Positions 16,767 through 24,873 of a DNA stretch of 64,000 bases are shown here, in pieces. The stretch is from Bog-473 sp963788125. Its GTDB lineage: Bacteria > Actinomycetota > Acidimicrobiia > Acidimicrobiales > RAAP-2. Both the position numbers and the translations under genes were made by a program. The stretch is taken from the NCBI GenBank assembly GCA_963788125.1, contig CAWBFN010000002.1, forward strand, positions 1,488,001 to 1,552,000. The letters are read 5' to 3'. The notes below the pieces were generated by a model that made no database searches, had not been told where the DNA came from, and saw only the letters and a program-made list of their open reading frames with translations. Position 1 is the first letter of the stretch; every line of letters starts with the position of its first letter.

Positions 16767-17426
16767 ATGGTAGATGCGTTTCAACCCCGGGGTCGCCCAA
16801 TGGGAGCTGCGGTGAGCACCGGTGACGAAGAGGTGAGCACCGGTGACGGCGAGGTGATCGCCGGTGACGGCGAGCAGTTCCCGGTGACCGAGCAGGAGCG
16901 GAACGCCGCCCTGGCCGCCCTGGTGCGGGCCACCGGGGTCGGCCAGTTGAGCCTGGAGGAGTTCGATCGACGAACCGACCTGGTGCTGACGACGCCCTCG
17001 CGCACCGAATTCGCCGCCGCCACAGGTGGCCTGAAGGAGATTCAGCCGGGGCGAGCCAAGAGACACTGGTTCGTCCCGTTCGGAAACCGGCTCGTGCAGG
17101 GGCGATTCTTTCTGGCCGAGCGGACCAGGGCATTCATGCTGATGGGCGAGATCCACCTGGACCTTCGAGGAGCGGTATTCCTCGTCCCGGAGCCGAGCCT
17201 GAGGGTGACGGCCCTCGTCGGCAACGTGCGGGTGCTCGTGCCGAGCGGGGTCCAGGTGACGGTCGACCAACGGTCCCTCTTCGGCGGCCGCACCATCACC
17301 ACCTACGGCCCACCGGCGACGGCGTCACGCCCGCGGCTTCGGATCTCGACGCTCGACATCCTCGGGAGCATCAAGGTCACCAACGACGAGGCAGCGTGGA
17401 GCCCGGCGCTCATGGCACGGGGATGA
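16767..17426 (+). CDS. DUF1707 protein with LiaF-like C-terminal domain
   Basis: About 219 residues. The DUF1707 motif is visible as VTEQERNAALAALVRATGVGQLSLEEFDRRTDLVL, and the C-terminus has repeating strands (GEIHLDLRGAVF, ALVGNVRVLVPSGVQVTV, LRISTLDILGSIKV) like the LiaF/cell-wall-stress output domain. It has no transmembrane segment. Related proteins are linked to envelope sensing. The N-terminal part (after ATG 16767 or 16800) contains three in-frame 21-bp repeats, each beginning with GTG, so the exact start is uncertain. It is probably the first gene of the rightward AIM24 operon. Confidence 0.78.
   Translation: MVDAFQPRGRPMGAAVSTGDEEVSTGDGEVIAGDGEQFPVTEQERNAALAALVRATGVGQLSLEEFDRRTDLVLTTPSRTEFAAATGGLKEIQPGRAKRHWFVPFGNRLVQGRFFLAERTRAFMLMGEIHLDLRGAVFLVPEPSLRVTALVGNVRVLVPSGVQVTVDQRSLFGGRTITTYGPPATASRPRLRISTLDILGSIKVTNDEAAWSPALMARG
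16812..16874. repeat. Three tandem 21-bp units in the DUF1707 N-terminus
   Basis: Units 16812-16832, 16833-16853 and 16854-16874 encode VSTGDEE, VSTGDGE and VIAGDGE. Each begins with GTG, so each is also a possible start codon in frame. Confidence 0.88.
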
Positions 17427-17550
17427 CGGGGACATGGTGAGGCGTGGGTGGTGAGGTCACCGAGCTCCAAACTGTGGCACGCTTGACCGGGACCACTGGG
17501 GTGGGCGTAGCCCACGATGCGCTCTGGCGCAGAACGCCTTGGGGGAGCTT

Positions 17551-18531
17551 GTGACTGTGACTGACGTCGGACAGCGGGTGGAGTGCCAGTGGTGCCACGC
17601 TCATAACCTCCCCGACGCTCGAAGCTGTGACCGCTGTGGAGCGCCGCTGGATCAGCGGGACCGGGTGAGCGACGCCGGGTGGCGCCAGGCGCCCCGCCTC
17701 AGGGACCTGACCCAGATCCACTTCGGGTCGAGCACGGTACAGGTCGACGGCGACATGGTCCCGGTCGCCGAGCTGGCGCTCGACGCCGCCGACTCGGTTT
17801 TCTTCGAGCATCACGCCATGCTCTGGAAGGACGAGACCGTCCCCATGTCGGTCATGGACACCCCGGGTGGAGCGAAGAGGCTTCTCGGGGATTTGCCGTT
17901 CGTTCTGAGCGTTGCCCACGGGCCCGGGCACATTGCACTCTCGCGGGATGCTGCCGGCGAGCTCGTGGTGCTGCCCATCGAGGGCACGGCGGCCGTCGAA
18001 CTGCGCGGCCACGCGCTGTTGGTGGCCTCGGGCACGATGTCGTACTCGTTCTCCAAGGTGCCGGGTCTCAAGACCGCGCTGTTGTCGGGGACCGGGCTGT
18101 ACATGGACCGGTTCGAGGCGACGGGTGAACCCGGGGTCATCGTGGTGCACGGTTTCGGCAACGTCTTTGAGCGCACGCTGGCCGAGGGCGAGAGCATTCA
18201 CGTCGAGCCGGGCGGGTTCTTGTACAAGGACGCCTCGGTTTCCATCGACATGGTGTCGGTCGACCTGGCCACCGTCGAGGGCGACAGCAAGGCGAGCCAA
18301 GGGATGAAAGCGGCTAAGGACATGGCCGGGCGAGGGTTCCGAGGGCTGAAGGCGGCTCGGGCTCTGATGAAGGAAGGGGTTAGCGGTGCGGCCGCCCAGG
18401 TACTCGGTGGAGGCGGTGCCGCCGTGCTGGGTGACGCGCTGTCGTCCAGCCGAGCCGCCACCTTCATGGCCCTGACCGGTCCGGGGCGGGTCGGTATCCA
18501 GTCGATGTACCAAGACCGCGCGACGGGCTGA
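17551..18531 (+). CDS. Zinc ribbon-AIM24 family protein (paralogue 2)
   Basis: About 326 residues. Zinc ribbon CQWC/CDRC at the start, then an AIM24 domain very close to paralogue 1 (AVSDAGW-like spacer, TVQVDGDMVPVAELAL, GPGHIALSRDAAGELVVLPI, LYMDRFEATGEPGVIVVHGFGNVF, GPGRVGIQSMY). It has an insertion before the last strand: a ~60-residue helical Ala/Gly/Lys-rich segment (about residues 245-305) that resembles an amphipathic or membrane-associating stretch. GTG 17551 or 17557 follows a GGGGGAG Shine-Dalgarno. It is preceded by the DUF1707 gene and followed 35 bp later by paralogue 3. Confidence 0.84.
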   Translation: MTVTDVGQRVECQWCHAHNLPDARSCDRCGAPLDQRDRVSDAGWRQAPRLRDLTQIHFGSSTVQVDGDMVPVAELALDAADSVFFEHHAMLWKDETVPMSVMDTPGGAKRLLGDLPFVLSVAHGPGHIALSRDAAGELVVLPIEGTAAVELRGHALLVASGTMSYSFSKVPGLKTALLSGTGLYMDRFEATGEPGVIVVHGFGNVFERTLAEGESIHVEPGGFLYKDASVSIDMVSVDLATVEGDSKASQGMKAAKDMAGRGFRGLKAARALMKEGVSGAAAQVLGGGGAAVLGDALSSSRAATFMALTGPGRVGIQSMYQDRATG

Positions 18532-18566
18532 CGGCGCCGGCGCAACCGAGCGAGGACCCGACAACG

Positions 18567-19550
18567 ATGACCGACACCATGACGTATACCTGTCCCTACT
18601 GCCGCCAGCCCTCGACCGGGGAGGGCGCGAGTTGCCCGAACTGTGGCGCGCCGGTCGACATCACCTTGCGGACGACCGCCGGCGGCTGGACCGAGCTGCC
18701 ACCCATAGCTGACATGGCCAGGATCCAGGTCGGCCACTCACAGGTGGAAGTGAGCGGCCGGTCGGTCCCAGCGGCGGAGTGGACGCTGGCCGCCGGGGAA
18801 GGGGTCTACTTTCCGCACCACGTCCTGTTGTGGCAGGAACCGTCGGTCGAGCTGGCGCCGATGTCGATGCACGGTGTGTGGAAGCGAATGCGGGCCGGCC
18901 TGCCCCTCGTCATGCTCACCGCCAAGGGCCCGGGCCGGATCGCCTTCTCGCACGACACCCCGGGTGAGGTCATCGCCCTGCCCCTCGAGGCCGGCATGTC
19001 CATCAACGTCTGCGAAGGGCGGCTGCTGATGGCGAGCGAGGGGGTCGCGTACGGCTGGCAGGACTCAAACGTCTGGTACTCGACATCGGGCGGGACCGAC
19101 GCCGCGGATACCGGTGCCGGCCTGAGCGTGTTCAAGGTTGGGCTCCAGGCCGTCGGCATGGCCGACGACCGCCGCGACGACCGCCGCAACGAGACCGAGT
19201 GGCATTACCCGCTCGGGCGCTACGTCGACACCTTCACGGCGGGGGAGCGGCCGGGGGTGGTGATGATCGGCGCCGGCGGCGCAGCGTTCATCAGGGACCT
19301 CGCCGAGGGCGAGTCCCTCTTGGTCAAACCGCCGGCGCTGCTGTTCAAGGACCCGACGGTCAACATGCAGCTCCACGTCGAGTACCCGAAAGCCGGCATG
19401 AAGCTGTGGCGTTCATGGGGCAACCGCTACCTGTGGTTGCGGCTCTTCGGCCCGGGCCGAGTGGGGGTCGAGTCGTGCTACGTGGCCGAGGAGGATCCGG
19501 GCACCGACTTCCACGACACGTCGGGAGCGACGCAGCAGCTCTGGCACTGA
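18567..19550 (+). CDS. Zinc ribbon-AIM24 family protein (paralogue 3)
   Basis: Protein of 327 residues, more divergent than the other two. The zinc ribbon is CPYC/CPNC; the AIM24 domain keeps GGWTELPPIADMARI, GPGRIAFSHDTPGEVIALPL, YVDTFTAGERPGVVMIGAGG and FGPGRVGVESCYV. A charged insert with Asp/Arg repeats (MADDRRDDRRNE) lies in the middle. It starts with ATG 35 bp after paralogue 2. Together with paralogues 1 and 2 and the SPFH gene it makes a cluster in which all four proteins carry zinc ribbons. Confidence 0.82.
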   Translation: MTDTMTYTCPYCRQPSTGEGASCPNCGAPVDITLRTTAGGWTELPPIADMARIQVGHSQVEVSGRSVPAAEWTLAAGEGVYFPHHVLLWQEPSVELAPMSMHGVWKRMRAGLPLVMLTAKGPGRIAFSHDTPGEVIALPLEAGMSINVCEGRLLMASEGVAYGWQDSNVWYSTSGGTDAADTGAGLSVFKVGLQAVGMADDRRDDRRNETEWHYPLGRYVDTFTAGERPGVVMIGAGGAAFIRDLAEGESLLVKPPALLFKDPTVNMQLHVEYPKAGMKLWRSWGNRYLWLRLFGPGRVGVESCYVAEEDPGTDFHDTSGATQQLWH

Positions 19551-19726
19551 CGGAGGCCCGCCACGGCCTGGCCGCCAACCGGACCGGAGGAGCCTTCCAC
19601 TCGGATCGTTCGAGGTCGCGGTACCGTCACCGGATGGCCTCAGAGATTGGCGGGGGTAGCGGGGCCGGGAAAGCGTCCGGTGCCCAGGAGATCGCTGCGC
19701 CCCCCGGGTCCGCTCGAGGGGACGGC

Positions 19727-21304
19727 ATGGATCGCCGCACGTTCCTCCAGCGCGCCGGCACCACGTCGGCGGCGCTGGGGGCCACGGTCCTCCTTGGCGC
19801 CGCCGCTGCATGTTCGAGCCCATCGGACCACTCGCAGTCGTCCTCCGGGAGCACGACGACGAGCAGCTCCGCGCCTCCCCCGAAGTGGAGTGCTCTCGCC
19901 GGGATGCTCAGCGGGACCCTTGTCCTACCCGGCGAAGCCGCCTACCCGGCCAGTGCGCTGCTCTACAACGAGCTGTTTGCGCCCCAGCCGGCGGCCGTGG
20001 CCTACTGCGCCACGGCGGCCGATGTACAACGGTGCGTGGCCTTCGCGCGCACGCACGGCATCGACGTGGCGGCCCGATCGGGCGGACACAGCTATGGGGG
20101 GTACTCGTCGTGCCCGGGCCTGGTCATCGACGTGTCGTCCCTCAATGCCGTCTCGGTGGAGTCGGGTATGCGCCGCGCCAGCGTGGGTGCGGGCGCGCAG
20201 TTGATCGACATCTACAGCCAGCTGGGTGCGAACGGCGTGCTCCTTCCCGGTGGGTCATGTCCCACGGTGGGCATCGCCGGCCTGGCGCTCGGCGGAGGCA
20301 TCGGCGTGTTCGGGCGAGCCTACGGACTGACCTGCGACAACATCGCGTCGCTCCATGTCGTGACGGCCGACGGATCACTGCGCACATGTTCGCCCAGCAG
20401 CCATAGCGACCTCTACTGGGCCAGCCGGGGCGGGGGCGGCGGGAACTTCGGCGTGGTGACGTCCTTCATCTTCGATGTCCACCCCATCCCGGACGTGGCG
20501 TTGTTCACGCTCGAGTGGGCGTGGGGTGAGGCTGCGACCGTCCTCGACTCGTGGTTGCGATGGATACCGGCGACACCCGATGAGCTGTGGTCCAACTGCC
20601 AGCTCGCCTCCAACGGGAGCTCCGGTGGGGGGACTCTCAAGGTCACGGGTGTGTTCGCCGGCTCGGTTGCGGCCTGCACGAGTGCGCTGGCCCCGCTGCT
20701 CACCGCCGTTGGAGTGGCGCCGACGTACCGGTTCGTGGGGCCAGAGGAGTACATGAGTGCCACGTTGATAGAGGCGGGTTGCGAGGGATTGACGGTGGAG
20801 CAGTGCCACCTCCCGACGCGCAACCGCGGTGGGGTGCTCGGCCGCTCGGCGTTCCGCGCCAAGTCGTCGTTCGTCAACGCGGCACTTCCGGCCACGGCGA
20901 CGGCGGCGATGATCGACGCCGTCAACGCATTGGCCTCCGATGTGCCAGGGGTGGGCGGTGGCATCGTCTTCGACAGCTACGGAGGGGCGATCAACCAGGT
21001 GGCGGCCGCCGACACGGCCTTCGTGCATCGCGACGCCATCGCCTGTGCCCAGTACTCCGTCAGTTATGGCAGCGCCAGCCCGTCACCGTCCGTCGTCGCG
21101 GCAGCTCAGGCCTGGTTGGAACGGATGCAGAGCAGCTTCGCCCCCATCGCCCGCGGCTCCTATCAGAACTACATCGATCCGACGCTGCCCGACTGGGCCC
21201 GGGCCTACTACGGATCGAATCTTCCTCGGCTCATGGAGGTGAAGAGGGCGTACGACCCCGACGATCTCTTCCACTTCGCCCAGTCGGTTCCCCTACCCGC
21301 ATGA
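19727..21304 (+). CDS. Tat-exported FAD-binding (berberine-bridge type) oxidoreductase, possible lipoprotein
   Basis: About 525 residues. The start at ATG 19727 is favoured by a GAGGGG Shine-Dalgarno and puts a twin-arginine signal (DRRTFLQRAG) at the very N-terminus; the hydrophobic part ends in LGAAAACSS, which could be a lipobox. The PCMH-type FAD domain shows ARSGGHSYGGYSSCPGLVIDVS, and GLALGGGIGVFGRAYGLTCDN; the C-terminus has the BBE-type YQNYIDPTLPDWARAYYGSN. Such enzymes oxidise sugars, alcohols or secondary metabolites outside the membrane. The substrate is unknown. Its stop overlaps the start of the next gene as ATGA. Confidence 0.87.
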   Translation: MDRRTFLQRAGTTSAALGATVLLGAAAACSSPSDHSQSSSGSTTTSSSAPPPKWSALAGMLSGTLVLPGEAAYPASALLYNELFAPQPAAVAYCATAADVQRCVAFARTHGIDVAARSGGHSYGGYSSCPGLVIDVSSLNAVSVESGMRRASVGAGAQLIDIYSQLGANGVLLPGGSCPTVGIAGLALGGGIGVFGRAYGLTCDNIASLHVVTADGSLRTCSPSSHSDLYWASRGGGGGNFGVVTSFIFDVHPIPDVALFTLEWAWGEAATVLDSWLRWIPATPDELWSNCQLASNGSSGGGTLKVTGVFAGSVAACTSALAPLLTAVGVAPTYRFVGPEEYMSATLIEAGCEGLTVEQCHLPTRNRGGVLGRSAFRAKSSFVNAALPATATAAMIDAVNALASDVPGVGGGIVFDSYGGAINQVAAADTAFVHRDAIACAQYSVSYGSASPSPSVVAAAQAWLERMQSSFAPIARGSYQNYIDPTLPDWARAYYGSNLPRLMEVKRAYDPDDLFHFAQSVPLPA

Positions 21305-21753
21305 CGGTGCGTCTGCGGCATTCGATGATCGATCTCGGTCTCAAGGTCATGAGCAGGACCCACCGCGCCATCCTGCGACTCAGCGGGGAAAGGTTTGCGC
21401 ACTCCGCCTTCGGGATGCCGGTGGTCGAGCTGCGCACGATCGGCCGCATGACCGGTCGGATGCGCTCGACCACGCTCACCACGCCCGTGCACGACGAAGA
21501 CCGCGTGGTGCTGGTGGCATCCAAGGGGGGCGGCGACCGTGATCCCGAGTGGTACCGCAACCTGACGGTCACCCCCGACATCGACGTCGTGATCAACGGT
21601 AAGACCCGACGGCTTCGTGCCCGCACCGCCTCGGCGGCCGAAAAAGCGGCGCTGTGGCCCCGGATCGTCGCTTCCTACGAGGGTTACGGCCGGTATCAAG
21701 GCAGGACCGAGCGCGACATTCCGGTCGTGATCTGCGAAAACCGCCCTCTGTGA
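21301..21753 (+). CDS. Deazaflavin (F420)-dependent nitroreductase family protein
   Basis: Protein of 150 residues of the Ddn/FDOR type: GMPVVELRTIGRMTGRMRSTTL (F420-binding region), VLVASKGGGDRDPEWYRNL, and the closing YGRYQGRTERDIPVVI. These split-barrel proteins reduce quinones, unsaturated ketones or nitro compounds using reduced F420. It is translationally coupled to the FAD oxidoreductase by an ATGA overlap, so the two may act on one substrate or share redox partners. Confidence 0.85.
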   Translation: MTVRLRHSMIDLGLKVMSRTHRAILRLSGERFAHSAFGMPVVELRTIGRMTGRMRSTTLTTPVHDEDRVVLVASKGGGDRDPEWYRNLTVTPDIDVVINGKTRRLRARTASAAEKAALWPRIVASYEGYGRYQGRTERDIPVVICENRPL

Positions 21754-21807
21754 GGCCTCCGATGAGTGTCGTGCGGCGTCAGGTCTTCTTCCAGGTCAAG
21801 CACTACA

Positions 21808-22236
21808 ATGCCTCAAATGACCTTGGAGCCGGCCGGCAACGGCGGGAGCGACGCCTTCGATCTCTCGATGGCTGTCTCCTCGTTGAAATCCAACGGCACG
21901 GACTCCCGCATCATGCTCAAGCTGCTCGTCGCGCAGCTCTCCGAGGTGTTGGGCGACCGGATCCGGGTGGAACGCGCCGGCGGCCGGCTGCGAAAGTCAG
22001 AGGAGATCAAGTCCGTGCAGATCGTCCTCGGGGACGACACCCTGCGGGCCGATGTCGACGGCGCCACGGTACGGTGCAGTATCGGTCACGCCTCGGGCGG
22101 CATCCGCATACGCAGTGAGCAGGTGGGAATGGATGCCTGGCTCACCCGCCTTCTCACCATTCTGAACCGCGAAGCGGCCCACAGCGAGCAGACCCGGCTT
22201 GCCCTAGAGAACATCGTGATCGGAGAGTCGTCGTGA
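21808..22236 (+). CDS. Uncharacterised protein at the head of the YbjQ-like operon
   Basis: I do not recognise this family. About 142 residues, soluble, no signal peptide. It has a predicted helical N-terminal part (FDLSMAVSSLKSNGTDSRIMLKLLVAQLSEVL), a central beta-rich segment (RIRVERAGG, SVQIVLGDDTLRADVDG) and a C-terminal helix. Starts could be ATG 21808 or 21817. Its stop overlaps the GTG of the first YbjQ-like gene (GTGA), so it is coupled to that operon and probably works with it. Confidence 0.68.
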   Translation: MPQMTLEPAGNGGSDAFDLSMAVSSLKSNGTDSRIMLKLLVAQLSEVLGDRIRVERAGGRLRKSEEIKSVQIVLGDDTLRADVDGATVRCSIGHASGGIRIRSEQVGMDAWLTRLLTILNREAAHSEQTRLALENIVIGESS

Positions 22237-23027
22237 CGCAGCCTCAGGATCTACCCAAAGATGCCGCCCACCGCCTGGAGGAGCTCGAACACGGCCTCTT
22301 CACGTCCGACCTCTCGGTGAACGAGTTCCTCCTCGTGAAGGAGGCCGGGTTCCACCCCCTCGGCTTTGTGATGGGCTCTTCGATCTACCACATCGGCCTC
22401 CAGACACGGAAGTGGGGAGAGAGCCAGGAGCTCTCCAAGCTGACCGAGGCCATGTACACCGCCCGCGAACTGGCCATGAACCGCATGGAGGAGGAGGCGG
22501 ACGAGCTCGGCGCCGACGGGGTGGTGGGTGTGCGGCTCGATGTGAACTACTACGAGTGGGGTAACGATTCGGCGGAATTCATCGCCTTCGGGACGGCGGT
22601 CAAGGCCGAGGACGGCACCTCCTACCGCAACGCGCTGGGGAAGCCGTTCACCTCTGACCTCTCCGGGCAGGACTTCTGGACGCTCATGCAGACGGGGCAC
22701 GTGCCCCAGGGTCTGGTCATGGGGACGTGCGTCTACCACATCGCCCATCGCAAGCTCACCCAGGCCCTGGGCTCCGTCGGGCAGAACGTGGAGCTGCCGA
22801 ACTTCACCCAGGCGCTCTACGAGGCCCGGGAGTTGGCGATGACCCGCATGCAGGACGAGGCGGGTCAGCTCAACGCCAGTGGAATCGTTGGCGTGCGTCT
22901 CGAAGAGAAGTCACACCAGTGGGGATCCCACACGATCGAGTTCCTGGCGCTGGGCACCGCCGTCACCAAGACGACCGGCGAGGTCACGCTGCCACAACCG
23001 ATCACCATCATCTCGCTCGACAACTGA
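22233..23027 (+). CDS. Tandem YbjQ-like (UPF0145) protein A
   Basis: Protein of 264 residues made of two copies of the same module (about residues 22-128 and 135-250). Each opens with FTSDLS, then a G-x-P-x-G-x-VMG segment and YHI; each closes with a helix A-x-E-LAM-x-RM-x-EA-x-LxAxGxVGVR and a strand ending GTAV. The second half matches the YbjQ family ('putative heavy-metal-binding'), for which biochemical function is not settled. Starts at GTG overlapping the upstream stop. Protein B begins at its stop codon (TGATG). Confidence 0.82.
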   Translation: MTQPQDLPKDAAHRLEELEHGLFTSDLSVNEFLLVKEAGFHPLGFVMGSSIYHIGLQTRKWGESQELSKLTEAMYTARELAMNRMEEEADELGADGVVGVRLDVNYYEWGNDSAEFIAFGTAVKAEDGTSYRNALGKPFTSDLSGQDFWTLMQTGHVPQGLVMGTCVYHIAHRKLTQALGSVGQNVELPNFTQALYEARELAMTRMQDEAGQLNASGIVGVRLEEKSHQWGSHTIEFLALGTAVTKTTGEVTLPQPITIISLDN

Positions 23028-23935
23028 TGAGCATCACCGGCGACGCCGATCTTCCCGAGGCTGCCCTTCGCCGCCTCGGTTCACCGGCGTTCTCCTCAGG
23101 GCTGTCCGTGCCGGACTTCGCCGCCTGCCTCAAGCTCGGCCTCCAGCCCCTCGGCCTGGTGCAGGGGTTCTGCGTGATGCAGTGGGGCTGGTACGGGGCG
23201 GGATCCGGCTTCTCCCGCGGGATCAACCCGTACTCCTTCGGCGGTCAGGGCGGGGGTGCCTACTCGGAGACCTATCAGTGTCCGCACGGGTACGTGTCGG
23301 CGGAGCACCGCACGTGGGGACAGAACGTGGAGCAGACCTGGGTCGAGTCGGCGTGGTCGGATGGATACGGATCGGCCTACGACCGGATGCTCGAAGAAGC
23401 GGTGTCGATCGGCGCCCACGGGGTCATCGGGGTGGTCGACCGCGTGGGCAACCTGGCGGACACCGGAAACACCGAGTTCCATTTTCTGGGCACGGCCGTC
23501 AAGGTCGAGAACGGGCCACCGCCGTCGGGCAATGTGCCATGGACCACCTATCTCGCCGGCCAGCGCCTGACCAAGTCGATCGAAGCCGGATTCATGCCCG
23601 TCGCGGTGGTGGCCTCCATGGCCTCGGTGCGGGTATGGGCCTACTGCATGACCGAGTACCTCATGGAGGGAAGCCGGGGTTGGGGCGGCACCACCTCACC
23701 CTACGAAGTCGAGCAGGTGAGCAAGGCGCACATGGCGGTGCGGCAGCTTGCCCGCAAGCATGTTCGTGAGAAGCTTTCCGGCGACACCCTCCACGGCGCG
23801 CGGATCGACGTGGTCAAACGGGAGTTGTCGCAGGGCGATGAGGTCATCGACTGCACGTTGCGGGGAAACCGAATGCGCCGGTTCAAGGATTTCGACGTCG
23901 TGCCGCCTCCCCGGCCGACCGTGCGACTCACATGA
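23027..23935 (+). CDS. Tandem YbjQ-like protein B
   Basis: About 302 residues, again two modules. Module one begins FSSGLSVPDF and has a Gly/Tyr/Trp-rich insertion (GWYGAGSGFSRGINPYSFGG) before the YbjQ helix and GAHGVIGVV...FHFLGTAVK. Module two is degenerate: it keeps the start (YLAGQRL...AGFMPVAVV) and the helix, but the GxxGVR strand is replaced by LHGARIDVVKREL and it ends with a short basic tail. The stop overlaps the ATG of protein C (ATGA). Loss of conservation in the second module suggests a structural role. Confidence 0.78.
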   Translation: MSITGDADLPEAALRRLGSPAFSSGLSVPDFAACLKLGLQPLGLVQGFCVMQWGWYGAGSGFSRGINPYSFGGQGGGAYSETYQCPHGYVSAEHRTWGQNVEQTWVESAWSDGYGSAYDRMLEEAVSIGAHGVIGVVDRVGNLADTGNTEFHFLGTAVKVENGPPPSGNVPWTTYLAGQRLTKSIEAGFMPVAVVASMASVRVWAYCMTEYLMEGSRGWGGTTSPYEVEQVSKAHMAVRQLARKHVREKLSGDTLHGARIDVVKRELSQGDEVIDCTLRGNRMRRFKDFDVVPPPRPTVRLT

Positions 23936-24768
23936 GTACCGAGGCCCTCGACGTGAGGGCGGAGATGCTGAAAGGTGCTCAGTCGCTCGCCGTCGCCTCA
24001 ACCCCCAGCCGGTCCCGTGGAGTGACCTCGGACCTCTCCATCGACGAGGCACTTCTCCTTCATGGGGCGGGATGGGAACCGGTCGATCTGGTCTGCGGCG
24101 TCTCTGTGGTCTCGGTGCCCTCCGGAGTGTGGAACTGGGGGCAGGGGGAGATCTCCAGCGCATCGATGGCGCACAACTCAGCCGTCAAGGATGCCTCGGA
24201 GCGCCTCCGGGGCGAGTGCAGTAAGGCGCAGGGCCATGGTGTCGTCGGTGTGCGAGTCGATGTCGAGGTGCGCACCCATCACATCCACGTGGAGCTGATC
24301 GGGACGGCGGTACGACCGCTCGGCGGCGGAGCGCATCCGTCGGAGCCATTCGTATCCGACCTGTCGGCTCGCGACTTCACCCTGCTCATGGGCGCGGGCT
24401 GGATGCCCGTGGGGTTGGCCTTCGGCGCCAGTTTCGTCTACGCGCCCCGCCGGTCGGCCGGGGACGCGCTGAAGCAGAAGACGCAGAACGTCGAGCTCAC
24501 GAACTTCACCCAGGCCATGTACTCGGCGCGCGAGTCGGCCGTGGAACGGATGCAGCGTTCGGCCCTCGAGGTCGGCGGACAGGGCGTCGTCGAGGTCAAG
24601 GTGACCGAAGGTCCGATGAGCTTCGCGCGCCACGCCATCGGCTTTACGGCCTGGGGAACCGCCGTGCGCCTGGTGGCCGACGCCCACCAGTTCATCAGCC
24701 CCCAGGTGGTTCTTCCTCTCGATGACGTCGTGGTGACCTTCGAGGCGAGGAGTCTCCGAGGGTCCTAG
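23932..24768 (+). CDS. Tandem YbjQ-like protein C
   Basis: Protein of 278 residues with two modules (VTSDLSIDEALLLHGAGWEP and FVSDLSARDFTLLMGAGWMP starts). Both keep the YbjQ helix and the Gly-rich HGVVGVRVDVEV / QGVVEVKV strand followed by GTAVR. A short N-terminal extension precedes module one. It is the last gene of the four-gene rightward operon, which ends at a strong inverted repeat 38 bp downstream. Substrate or ligand unknown. Confidence 0.8.
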   Translation: MSTEALDVRAEMLKGAQSLAVASTPSRSRGVTSDLSIDEALLLHGAGWEPVDLVCGVSVVSVPSGVWNWGQGEISSASMAHNSAVKDASERLRGECSKAQGHGVVGVRVDVEVRTHHIHVELIGTAVRPLGGGAHPSEPFVSDLSARDFTLLMGAGWMPVGLAFGASFVYAPRRSAGDALKQKTQNVELTNFTQAMYSARESAVERMQRSALEVGGQGVVEVKVTEGPMSFARHAIGFTAWGTAVRLVADAHQFISPQVVLPLDDVVVTFEARSLRGS

Positions 24769-24805
24769 GTTGAACGGGCGATCAGCGGGTGATCGGCGGT
24801 CGATC

Positions 24806-24851
24806 AGCGATCGGCGATCGGTTGGCCCGTGGGCGCCGATCGCCGATCGCT
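24806..24851. terminator. Perfect 16-bp inverted repeat between convergent genes
   Basis: AGCGATCGGCGATCGG at 24806-24821 is matched exactly by its reverse complement at 24836-24851, with a 14-base loop. It sits between the converging YbjQ-like operon and HU gene, so a bidirectional terminator is likely. There is no T-run, as is common in high-GC genomes. The stem and its upstream flank also carry seven GATC sites in about 70 bp. Confidence 0.68.
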
Positions 24852-24873
24852 GCCCATCTCTGGGCTCAACCGG

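Noticed and set aside
24806..24851. GCGATCG-rich palindrome as a cyanobacterial HIP1 element
   Set aside because: HIP1 is an octamer scattered over cyanobacterial genomes; here the sites form one local hairpin in an actinobacterial-type genome.
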